Shown: in pieces, positions 46,318 through 56,573 of the stretch
Numbering within the stretch: position 1 is the first letter of the stretch
Layout: each line of letters begins with the position of its first letter
Source: Sequoia sempervirens
Lineage: Eukaryota; Streptophyta; Pinopsida; Cupressales; Cupressaceae
Assembly: GCA_007258455.2 (NCBI GenBank)
Contig: VDFB02270651.1
Location: 704,221,360 to 704,285,359 of the forward strand
Direction of reading: 5' to 3'
Length of the DNA stretch: 64,000 bases
Made by a program: the position numbers and the translations under genes
Notes under the pieces: model-generated
What the model was told of the DNA's origin: nothing
What the model saw: the letters and a program-made list of their open reading frames with translations, nothing else
The model's database searches: none

Positions 46318-46975
46318 TTTCTTAGCCTTTTATTGTAACACCTGTAAGCTTTTCTTCTAGTAGAGTATCTAAGTAAAATACCATCATCACATCTAGCATC
46401 AAAATTTCCTAGATTTTCATCTCTTCTGAGATAACATTTTCTTCCAAATACCTTGAAATACTTGATAGTAGGAATCCTTCCACACTATAGCTCATAGGGG
46501 GTCTTAGTGTTATTAGCTTTTCCTTGAACTTAGTTGAACACATAAACAATAGTGTGGATTGCTTCTCTCCAATAAACTTCTGGTAGACCTACCTCTGTTA
46601 TCATTGATCTAGCAGTTTCTTGAATTGTCATGTTCTTTCTTTCAACAACTCCATTTTATTGAGGAGTTATAGGGGTAGATAATTGTCTTCTTATTCCATG
46701 GGATTCACAAAACATGTTAAAATAATTGGAGGTGAATTCACCACGTTTTTGAGACCTCAAACACTTTATTTTCAAATTTATCTCATTCTCAACCATTGCC
46801 TTAAATGCCTTGAATTTTTCTAATGCATTATATTTATCTCTAAGAAAAGTAACCCATGTCATTGTAGAGAATGGGGATTCTCTACTCATGAGTCTCTTTA
46901 TTCTCAAGAGAATCCCAAGAGGAGAACTTCCTTAAACTACCTCAAGGAATAGAGCAAGATTTTTAGAATTAAGAG
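46318..46975 (-). pseudogene. copia-3 integrase (left duplicate)
   Basis: Minus-strand integrase core: STMTWVTFLRDKYNAL, KFKAFKAMVENEINLKIKCL and SHGIRRQLSTPITPQ. The catalytic DNGGEF motif has become QKRGEF here (QKGGEF in the other copy), so the second Asp of the DDE triad is lost. A stop replaces Gln in PQQNGV at about 46,655. The C-terminal part continues to 46,318 (GRKCYLR and AYRCYNKRLRKV) and joins 42,089 across the LTR. Sense is lost upstream of about 46,930. Confidence 0.85.
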
Positions 46976-48727
46976 GAATACATCAAAAAAAATTTTGGAC
47001 AAATTCATGAGCTTTCAACCAATTGACATAAGTACAAAACATGAATGACAACACGACTAACACCTCATACAAACCAGAAACTGAGAATGTCATAGAAAAC
47101 AACAAAGTGACTACGTCTTCTACTCTAACTACTAAGAAATATGTAACAAAAAACAACAGAGTGACTACTACTCTAACTGCTAAGAAATCTTGGAACATGA
47201 GAAAGTAATAGAATATAACATAACTGAAATAAAGTGAAGTATAAATAATAAAGTAAGAGAATAAAATATAGAAACTAATCATAGTAACCCAATAAATGAA
47301 GTCTCCAGCAAAGAGAAGTCTTCAATACCTACATATGTAAGATCAAGAGAAAATTTTGGGGTTGTATAGGGGTTTGCCTTAGTCAAACCCCCATTTTGTT
47401 TTTTCCACCTTCACAGATAGCTAGATAGATAGAGATAATAAAAGGAAATGAAATGAAAGTAAGAGTGATAAAATAAATCCCTGCTCAAGGAGAAGAGCTC
47501 ATATGGGTATGTGTAGTATCATGATGGGCCAAAAAGTGGAAATATGATGGGTATGTGTAGGGTATGTGGCCGACAACTTTTTTTTACCCAAAATTGATGA
47601 AATGAAAAGGTTTTTTAAAGGAGATTCTCAGCTTTCCACCAATATAAATTATGTTTTATTTTGAATTTAATAAATTATTACTATTCATTTTCTATTTGAA
47701 TTACGACTAAATTCCTGATTGATAGGTTGATTGAAAAACATCTATAACTTTCAAATGGTATCACATGTTTTGAATCTGAAACATGCATCACATTCTATGC
47801 TTCACATATTATAGGATTAAAAAAAATTGAATTTCATGAAGTTTTGACCAAGTTAAGATGGTTAGCCATACGATTTTTTATATTTTTAAAAGTTGTAATA
47901 AAAAAATCATAATTAATTATTTACTTGGAAAAAAATATGCATCACATCAGAACATCAGTCCTCTACTTATATCTAAAATCTTATAAAAAATAATTATCAT
48001 TTTATTGTGGTTAGGGTGGTCAGACAAACACCCACTTCTTATTTTTTCCCTAAAATTTAAGTGTTATTGCATTGAAATTTCAAATTTTCAGCAAATATAA
48101 TTAAAAAAAAAAACCTAGTAGTTTAGAAACTACATTCAATTTGCTATAGATTCTATTCTTACATATTTTTGAAATAATATAGATAACTTATTCAAATTTG
48201 TACATCAAGTTGCCTAACTTTGATTTTTATGAATTTCATCGCCACTTAAGGGCCTATTTTTTCCGTGATGATCATGCTCATACCCATATCATAAAATAGA
48301 GATGCAATAGTTAGGGGATGTGAGAAATACCAATATTCTCACAAGCACAAGACAAGAGATATATCAATTGCAAGGCTTAAGGAAGACAAATAGAGAGATA
48401 GTTGTGAGAGCTAAGAGATTTGTAGAGGGCATTGTGAGAATGCAAGAGTGCTGCTATAGTGGGTTGTGAAAGAAAGAGAACAAGACCAAAAGAAGAGGAA
48501 AAGGAAGGAACCAATTCTAGAAAGATCCAGAAGACCCTAAATGAATTGAAAAGATAGAATTTAAAGAGAGAAGAGGAGGGAAAAGAAGGTTCTCGAGACG
48601 TCACAAGCCATCTCGGGTCATTACCATCAATAAAATGAGCTCACAAGTGGAAAACATGCTTAGAGATGGTCATTTGAACCTAAAAATATCACAGGACACT
48701 AGTGTGGCACACAAACATCCACATGGT
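46976..48727. repeat. duplicated flank, left copy, no gene recognised
   Basis: This matches 61,446-63,197 almost throughout, including GGGTATGTGTAGGGTATGTG and TCTCGAGACGTCACAAGCC. It is the right-hand neighbour of copia-3 integrase at the original locus. No coding motif is seen. A hairpin GGGGTTTG/CAAACCCC lies at 47,369-47,391. Similarity to the right copy stops after CCACATGGT at 48,727. Confidence 0.85.
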
Positions 48728-49738
48728 AGAGCTAGAATCTCAAATGTAAGTCAATCAATGGCTCCCCCCTAAATCTTTGTGTGTGCATAATAGTGCATCA
48801 CTCTCTCATGAAGTTTTCCTCATCTTTTGGACAACAATGTGTAAGATTTGAACTACATGAGTTGATTTCCTTCCTGCAATGATATCGTGGGCATTGCTCC
48901 ACTGCCAGTTAGGCGTCTATATCCCCAATGGAGATACCTCTAGTTTTCTCACAGCATTGCTCTACTGCCAGTCAGGCATCCATAGCCCCAATAGAGATAC
49001 TGGAATCACCCATTCATATTGAATTCTCTTTTTCTTTTGATAATTCTTTCCCTTTTCTTTTGAAGTTTCAAATATTTCATTTAATTCTTTTTTTCCTTTC
49101 AATATGTCAGATGTTTAATATATGATTTGGGTTGAAAACTACAATGGACCTCATAACAGCACTTGGAAGTTGGATTTTTCACTCAAATCTTACAACACTA
49201 TCATCCTAGGACAAATACACTACTAGAAGAGGAGATGATTTTAATGATTTGTGACAGATTCAGGGGAGTTGATGAAGGATTTCTTACTTGGTACCTTGTT
49301 CTCCAAAACTTTCCACAACCTTTATTGACCATAAACATGAAACAATGAATTGAGGAAAAAATCATCCAACCAGCAAACTTGAAAGTACCTAAACCACTTC
49401 TCTTCTAATGACCATAGTATGCTTCAGATAACAACCCCCAGCTTCAGATAGAAAGAAACATATTAAACCCCCAAAGAACAGAACAAACAAAAAACAAAAG
49501 GCAAGGAAAACAAAAGGAGACAGGGACAAATGTACAAATAGGAAGCCATTTACAGACAAGAGGCACATTATTTACACAAAGAGCAGCATATTATTCACAT
49601 AAAGGAAAGAGTTATTTACAAACTAAAGCACAAAAGATACATACATGAAAGCAAATTATTTACAAACAGGAGACAAGTAAATTATTCACATAAGGAATAC
49701 AACAAAAAACTTATATATAGAATAGAAGTTAACTAGCC
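48728..49738 (-). other. probable 3' non-coding part of the gypsy element
   Basis: It lies between the duplication junction and the end of gypsy integrase. It has no LTR, so the gypsy's own 3' LTR is missing at this end. A 63-bp tandem pair starts with GCATTGCTCCACTGCCAGT at 48,891 and GCATTGCTCTACTGCCAGT at 48,954. Near 49,560-49,690 a loose word ATTTACA(A/G)AC with CACATAA recurs several times. Assignment to the gypsy is by position only. Confidence 0.5.
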
Positions 49739-51190
49739 TCAAGATTCAAAATAGTGCTTAAGGAACTGCCCATTAACAGGAAAAGGAACCAACTCTCCCG
49801 TTAGGCTACTCAGTCTGAAAGCATTTTCCCCTACGATCTGAGCAATTTGATAAGGACCTAGCCATAGTTTGTCAAACTTTTGGTGGCTGCCCTTCTTTTC
49901 ATTGGCTTTATCCCACAATAGTACTAGGTCTGATATCCTAAAAGCTTTTATCTTAGCTCTTTGGTCAAACCAGCGTTTGACAACAACCTGATGCCTAAAG
50001 AATTGTTGTAAAGCCACATCTCTGTGCTCTTCTAATTTCAACAAAGTAGCTAACTTGATCTCTATCTTATTATCACTGGAGTAAAATTTATGCATGAACT
50101 CTAGGATAGGTATTTGTAGATGGATAGGAAAGACAGGCTCTTGGCCATATATTAGCTTGAATGGTGAGGTGTTTAAGGCAGCCTTAATCCTAGTCCTATC
50201 TGCCCACAATGTGAATCTCAGTTGGGTATGCCAGTCTCTAGGGTTATGTTCTAACAGTTTCTTAATCACTCCTAAGAGATTCTTATTGGTAGACTCTACA
50301 ACTCCATTGCCTTGTGGACAATAGTTTGAAGAATACTTCAAGACAATCTTGTGATCATATGCCTAGGAAATAAACTTAGCAAAAGAAAAAGTGGAACCAT
50401 TATCACATACGAGAGTGAAGGGTACCCCAAACCTCGTAGTGATACATTCGGTGAGGAACTTGATCACTACCTCCATTGTGCTATTTTTACAAGGTATGGC
50501 CTCTGTCCACCTCATGCAATAGTCAGTAGCAGTCAAGATAAACTTATGTCCTATAGAGGAATTCAAGTTAATCACTCCAATGAAATCCAGTTCCCACTAG
50601 GCAAACGACCTTACCTCGTAGTGGCATGGCCGCATGGTGTTCCCTTGGTGTAGAAACCTGGCACATGTCACACATGCCAGGTTTCTGCACCAAGGGAACA
50701 CCATGTGGCCATGCCACTACAGCCCGTCTACGAGGTAAGGTTGTTTTCCTAGTGGGAATTGGATTTCATTGGAGTGATTAACCCGAATTCCTCTATAGGA
50801 CATAAGTTTATCATGTCCTCAATTACTCTAGATGTAATCAGGTAATGGGCTGTAGTGGCATGGCCGCATGGTGTTCCCATGGTGCAGAAATCAGTAGAAC
50901 CATGACCTATGCCATGCTTCCCATGAAACTCAGAAATCACTTGCTTGGCCTCTTGATGATCAAGACATCTCAGGTATACCCCCTTGAAATTCTTTCTATA
51001 CAACAACCCTCCTTTGAGCATGTAATGAGAAATTTTCAGTCTTAGGGCTCTCCTTTGAGTTGCATTCATTCCTGCTGGACACCGATTGTTGAGCATAAAG
51101 CATATGGTATCAACATACCAGGGGTTGTTAAAGAAAGACTCGGTCATGTATTGCTGACAGATGATGTTATCACCAGCGTTAGCCATGGAC
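49739..51190 (-). pseudogene. gypsy integrase
   Basis: The N-terminal zinc part includes SEFHGKHGIGHGS near 50,900-50,940 and is disturbed by an inverted duplication (50,537-50,812). The core reads FILTATDYCMRWTEA, VCDNGSTF and PQGNGVVESTNKNLL, so all three DDE residues are present. The C-terminal segment GPYQIAQIVGENAF and PVNGQFLKHYF is typical of gypsy integrases. One in-frame TAG near 50,360, probably from CAG, divides the core. The enzyme would insert element DNA into chromosomes. Confidence 0.88.
50537..50812. repeat. imperfect palindrome with arms of about 132 bp
   Basis: The left arm starts GATAAACTTATGTCCTATAG at 50,537 and the right arm ends with its reverse complement at 50,812. 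The centre is GGCACATGTCACACATGCC near 50,660-50,678. The arms differ at several positions, and the right arm has about 10 extra bases (AGCCCGTCTA) near 50,721. A further direct copy of TGGCATGGCCGCATGGTGTT lies at 50,858. The left arm matches the expected integrase reading; the right arm is an inverted copy of it. Confidence 0.85.
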
Positions 51191-52560
51191 TGAGACAAGC
51201 CCGTACCCCTGACTAGCTTCATAGGGTGTATCTCCAGATTGAATTCTTGTAGGATAGCCATCCATTTGTCTCTCCTTTCTCCCAACTTTCTCTACATGAG
51301 TAGGGACTTCATAGCCACATCAGGAACTACAACAATGATTTGGCTTCGAAGAATGTAATGTCAGAACTTTCTTGACAGCCCGAACTAGCACGAAGGCTTG
51401 CTTTGCAAGAGGCGGGTATTTGATTTTTGTATTTTTGAATGGAGAGCTCATTAACGCAATCGGTCTCTCCTCTGCCTCTGCTTTCCATTGAGTTAACACT
51501 ACTGCGCATGAGTGTTCTGAAGAAAAAGAGTAGATGTAAAATGGTCTGAGATAGTCAGGGGCTAGTGAGCACATGTGCCTCTGAAATGGACTACTTGACT
51601 TGTGAGAACGTAACCTTTGCTTCCTCAGTCCACTCTATTCTAGCGTCCTTCTTCATCATTTTGTTTAGTGGCTTTACAATCTCTGCAAAGCCTGTGATGA
51701 ACTTCCTCACGAAGTTGATTTTCCCAAAGAAAGACCTTAACTCTTTCTTGTTCCCTGGCCTTGCGATCTTTAGAATGAATTCAACTTGATCTGGGTTGAT
51801 TGAAATCCCTCTTTCTAAAATTATATGTCCCAAAAGCTTTCCTTCTGAGACTCCAAACACGCATTTTTTGGGATTTAGGGAGACGCCATATTGGATGCAT
51901 CTCTCAAGAACTTTGGATAAGTTTGCAGCATGATTCAGTCAGTCCTTGGAGAACACTGTTAGGTCATCCATATAGACAATGATGCACTTACCAATTAGGT
52001 CCTTGAACGCTATGTCCATGGTGCGTTGGAAATTTGCTCCAACATTTATCAGACTGAATGGCATCCTTCTGTATGCAAACGCCCCCCACTTTGTAGTGAA
52101 AGTCGTCTTCATCCTGTCCTCAAAGTTGACCATTACCTGATTATATCTAGAGTAATTGTCCAAGAATGACATCATCTGTGCTCCATTGACAGTCTGTAGT
52201 ACCTCATCCAGTGAAGGAAGTGGGTAGTTATCCTTTTCTGAAGCCCTATTCAGGTTTCTGAAGTCAACACATAGCCTAATCTCCCCATTTTTCTTGCGGA
52301 CTAGAACTAAGTTGGTTACCCATGTTGAATGGTGCACAAGAAAGATTATCCTTGTAGATAGCAACTTCTAAACTTCTTTGTAGATCAATGGCTCAATCAG
52401 GGCATTGATAGGGCGCTGCTTCTATCGGAAGGGTTTAGCTTCAGGCTTCAAGGGAATAGTGTGAGTCATAATAGAGGCATCAAATGTCTTTAAGTCTTCA
52501 TATCCCCAGGAAATTATAGAAATATCATTCTTAAGTTCCGTCAATATGTCTTTTTTGATT
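51191..52560 (-). pseudogene. gypsy reverse transcriptase and RNase H
   Basis: RT begins near 52,560 with WGYEDLKTFD, followed by STWVTNLVLVRKKNGEIRLC, VDFRNLNRASEKDNYPLP, KTTFTTKWGAFAYRRMPFSL and the catalytic VYMDDLTVFS near 51,965. The connection KLLGHIILERGISINPDQVE and FGKINFVRKFITGFAEIVKP follows. Gypsy RNase H starts near 51,570 (CAVVLTQWKAEAEERPIALM) and ends with GERRDKWMAILQEFNLEIHP near 51,280. Stops occur near 51,585, 51,930 and 52,370. The RT active-site pair DD is kept. Confidence 0.9.
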
Positions 52561-52852
52561 GCTTTAGGGTAGGCTTTCCCTATGTGGACATTCCTTTGGG
52601 GGCCAAAATCAGCTAAGTTAACTGTTTCATATTCACCTCCCTTCTCTTCAGCTGATATTTCTCTCGAGCCCTTGGATTTGAGTAAAAAATTCTTTCTAGA
52701 GCAACCATTCCCTTGGGAATGTTATTAGTTTTCAGATTAAGGACCCCTTCTGTATCACAATCTCCAGGGTTCCAATCTCCTTGATCCCTATTGGAATCAT
52801 CAATGATTTCCCCTTCAAAAACATCAGAACTTGCTAGGAAGGCAAGGATATG

Positions 52853-53812
52853 TCAGTCATCATCAAAAACTTGAAAATTCTTAACATTGTTAGGAACAGC
52901 TAGGGTAGACATCAATTCCACTGAGAATCTTTTGAATTTGGAGCCTTGCATAGGTTCCAAGGTGCTTGCAGCAATACCTAGTGAATCAGCTACCTGATTT
53001 TCTTCTCTAGGGATTAAGCTAATCGCAAAAGCGTCAAAGTCCTTAATCAGGTTCCATACCCAATTTTTGTAAGCTGCCAACCTTCTATTGTGACATGTGT
53101 ATTGGCTACACACTTGCCTGATAACAATTTCTGAATCTCCCTTGACCATCAAGGCAGTGACCTTCTTCTTGTGTGCAAACATCAGTCCTTGAGCTAGGGC
53201 TTCATATTCAGCCACATTGTTTGTGCATCCAAATTGCAACCTATAAGAAGCAAAGAAGGTTTTCCCTTGAGGGCTAGTTAGTACAATTCCAACACCACTG
53301 CCTGTCTTAGATTTGGATCCATCAAATGTAAGGGTCCATAGCTGATCGTGTGCTGAGGTTGGTCCTTTTGGGGTCATTGTGGGCAGTTGGATAGAATGAG
53401 CCAAGGGTAGGGTTACTTGATCTTTTGCATCAAGTATAGGAAAAGGAGGCTCTATAAGCTGCTTAGATACACTCCTCAATTCTTGCTTAGTTATGTCATC
53501 TGACCTGCAGCTATCCTTTTGACAGTCACTAGTGTCTTTGGTTAACCTTTTAGGCTTTGGTACATTTGTAGGTGAAGGGGTGTTAAACAAACCTTGGGGA
53601 TGCTCCTCATCAGTATATTGATTTAGGCATGTGTCTAGAGTAGGTTTGATATGAGAAGGGATTTCTTTTGAAAGTGTTGTATCCCTAATTAACATGGTTG
53701 CTTCCTTGGCCTCAAATGAGAAGTAGTATGCAATGGTCTCAGGGCGATTGGTGCTAGCTTCCTCAGCTTGGGAAATATGATTTAAAATTCCCTTGCAAGG
53801 TTGACAAGTCAA
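52853..53812 (-). pseudogene. gypsy second RNase H (archaeal type), upstream of RT
   Basis: A clean 319-codon minus-strand frame. The N-terminal half is a variable linker. The second half is an RNase H fold: LTFDGSKSKTGSGVGIVL (first Asp), NNVAEYEALAQGL (Glu), MVKGDSEIVIRQV (second Asp) and REENQVADSLGIAAS (last Asp), so the DEDD set is complete. It differs from the gypsy RNase H next to RT and matches the archaeal-type domain of Tat elements. Its place between protease and RT is noteworthy. Its proposed job is RNA removal during reverse transcription. Confidence 0.85.
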
Positions 53813-53989
53813 TTCAGAATGACTTTGATAATGTACCCTACACCAGTTAGGGAGAAGGAGACTTTGCAGATCTATATCTACCCCTAAGACCAGTTGGTCT
53901 TGTTACAACTTTCTAACTAAGGCCTGTTGATTTTCATCAATGGTGGGGTCAGGGTTTTTTTGTTTTTACATGTCTTCAGCATTGAGAAC

Positions 53990-54445
53990 CTAGAAGATTA
54001 GGATTTCCTCTTGTTTATAAACCCCCATCTCAGTCTCAAAGTAAGCCACCTCATTAATACAATCATACTCAGTGATGATATGCTTGAGGTGAGGCTCAGT
54101 TTCAATCCTAATCTGATTAGGAATCCCTTTCCATGATAGCCACATATGTGAAAAGTCAAGGGAAAGATATCCCCCTAAATTTTTCATCAAATCTCGGCTT
54201 AGCAGCATACCATAGGTCTCGGGAATATCTGCCACTTGAATATCTATGTTGGTTAGGATCTTGGGATCTGATCCTACTTGAACATGTATGTTTCTTAATT
54301 CCCCTACCACATTAACCTCTATTTTGTCAAGTTGAATGAACTTCTTATTGGTTTGAATGGGGTTTAATCCTAACTTCTTACATATGGAAAATGGCATGAC
54401 ATTTCTTGAAGCCCCTAAGTTCAATAAACAGTTATGTAGGTTCTT
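53990..54445 (-). pseudogene. gypsy protease with mutated active site
   Basis: The frame reads LLNLGASRNVMPFSICKKLG at its start, where functional relatives have D-L/S-G-A-S, so the catalytic Asp codon is now Asn (AAC). Downstream HVQVGSDPKILTNIDIQVAD and MLLSRDLMKNLGGYLSLDFS match gypsy proteases, and the flap-like region is intact. The fold is kept but cleavage activity should be gone. Confidence 0.85.
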
Positions 54446-54600
54446 TCCTGAAACTCATAAACTTAAAAGGAACGATGGAGTACCTACCTTGTTTCTGTAT
54501 AAGATTGCATTCACGTCCCTAGCAGGTGCCACCTTGCTCTTTCCTTTTGACTTATCAACTTGTTGTAGAGCTTTCAACACTATCTCCCTTTGAGCAGGGC

Positions 54601-56540
54601 ACCACTTTAAAATGTCAAAATATGACAAGTTTTCTTGTTCTGCATCTCAGAAACAATGTCAAATTTTGTATTATAACTTGAATTAGTTTCGAAAATAGTA
54701 GAGGAATTACCCTTGTTATGGAGGTCAGGCGGGCCTTTTGGTGGAGGCGAATTATTATCAGCACCTTGATTTGGAGGCACCATGTGATTAGGGGGTGCCG
54801 ATGTAGTAAATGGCCCCTTACCTTGATTTCTCAAGAAGTGGCCTCCTTTTGACTGAAAGGATTGGGCATCATATGAATCTCCCTCTGGTTCATTCTCACT
54901 TTGCATTGGGAATGAGGGCTCTTCTTCAAAGATATCATAAGCCATTGCAGTATCCAGTGAGCCACCTCCTTTGTTTGAATTCCCCTGGAATGTATGGGCA
55001 TCTTCATGTGCCATCTTAACAACTATCTCCATTTGAGGGCAATTTACCTCAGAATGGGTTACTGTATTATGCAGCCTGCACCAATTGGTCATGAATTTGA
55101 GGTCAGCCACACTTACAGTATGTGTTCTTTCCTCAATTGCTTGATAGTTATGAGAAACTCCCCCATTGTTAGGCCCGATGTTCCATTGTCTGTTGTTATT
55201 TGTTCTCTGGTTGTACCCTCTATTTTGGTTTTGATAACCTCTTTGGTTGTAATTGTTGTTGTTCTAATAAGTACCCTGGTTGTTGCTATTTTGATTAGGG
55301 TAGTTCCCTTGGTTTTGGGAAGGGTTCAACTAAAGCTGAGCCATGTCGTTTGTAACTTGAGACAGTGTTTTCTTCAGGGTTTCTACCTCATTCGTAAGTT
55401 GAACTGTCATCTCACTTTCCACACTCTTAGCAATAGGTAGTTGACCACCATGATTTGATATTCCAATTTGGTTAGGATGACCATGGGAACTTTGAGGAAC
55501 CTGTGGTTGTTGAAAGAGATCAGGAGTTCCAGTAGCAAAGAATGGAACAAGTGGTTGGCTTTGCAATTCAGACATAGGCCCATAATGTGAAGGAGACATT
55601 CCTGGGACAGTGTTAAATAGAGGAGTTGGGCTAGACATCTGATAGCCTATTGAAGGGAAACCCCCTCCTAGGCCTCCTTGTTGAAAACTGGTTTGTTGCT
55701 GTAGCTTGATAGCTAGGTGGTAGACTTTGGATAGAGAATCAATTTCAGGTGGTTGGTAAATCCTTTCAGGAACAAACCTAGCAAAGGGTCTATAACCCTA
55801 AAATATGCTTGAATGGCACTATCCTCAGTGACTAGATATGGATCTTGCAATCTCCTATACATTCGCTAGAATCTGGTATTGAATAAAGGTAAGGGTTCAC
55901 CTAGTTCCTTTCTGATAGTAGAAAATTGATGATATAGAAGAGCTAGATCCACATAGATTCTGAACTGATTAATAAAATCATTTTCCAGGTGTGTCTAGGT
56001 CAGAATAGAACCTTGAGGGAGAATAAGGTACCAATTGTAGGCCATATCCCCTAAGGAATAAGGAAACAACCTACAGACTACATCTTGGTGGGCTATCTGA
56101 GCTCTAGTACAAGCATCCTTAAAAGCTTGTATGTGCTCTTCAGCACTCCTTGACTTGCCATGAATTTACTTAGGACAAAATATCTTAGGGTTCTTAGGCA
56201 GGTCATGAAAACCTCCAGGAATAGTCCCCAATGGAGAGGGATTATTCTGAAAGAATTCCATTGGTGGCAGTGGTGGTTGAGCTAGCTTTTGTATGGGTTG
56301 AACCAGCTATGATGAAAATTGAGATGGACGTGATGGTGGATTGATAGGTATCCACTCAGGTATTGGTGAAAAACCTAGTGGAGTGAGTGGAGCTGATAAG
56401 GGTGGTATGATTGTTGCCCCAGTCCTGTGACTCTTATGTCTGGTTGGGGTCTTGAGTTTTACCAACGGTGATGGATTTTCAGTTGATTGAAGGACTCTAT
56501 GGGGCTTCTCTAATGAGAAAGACCGAATTTTCTCCAATTT
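54601..56540 (-). pseudogene. gypsy gag remnant
   Basis: The likely start is the Met near 56,537 (MEKIRSFSLEKPHRV). A Pro-rich N-terminal part follows, then the gag core with QDVVCRLFPYSLGDMAYNWY near 56,040-56,100 and THLENDFINQFR near 55,960. After that, sense switches among frames, with pieces at 55,638-55,330 and 55,110-54,607. At least four stops and two frameshifts are present. No canonical zinc knuckle is visible. Gag would form the particle that packages element RNA. Confidence 0.75.
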
Positions 56541-56550
56541 TCTCTTCTAG

Positions 56551-56568
56551 GCCCTCCTTCTAGCGCCA
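56551..56568 (-). other. primer-binding site of the gypsy element
   Basis: The minus strand reads TGGCGCTAGAAGGAGGGC, starting five bases inside the 5' LTR end. The TGGCGC start is usual for Tat and Athila group elements, which use tRNAs other than initiator Met. I have not matched the whole site to a tRNA. Confidence 0.7.
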
Positions 56569-56573
56569 GTTCC

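Noticed and set aside
47369..47391. Hairpin GGGGTTTG/CAAACCCC as a terminator
   Set aside because: Rho-independent terminators do not apply to plant nuclear DNA, and the right duplicate has lost part of the stem.
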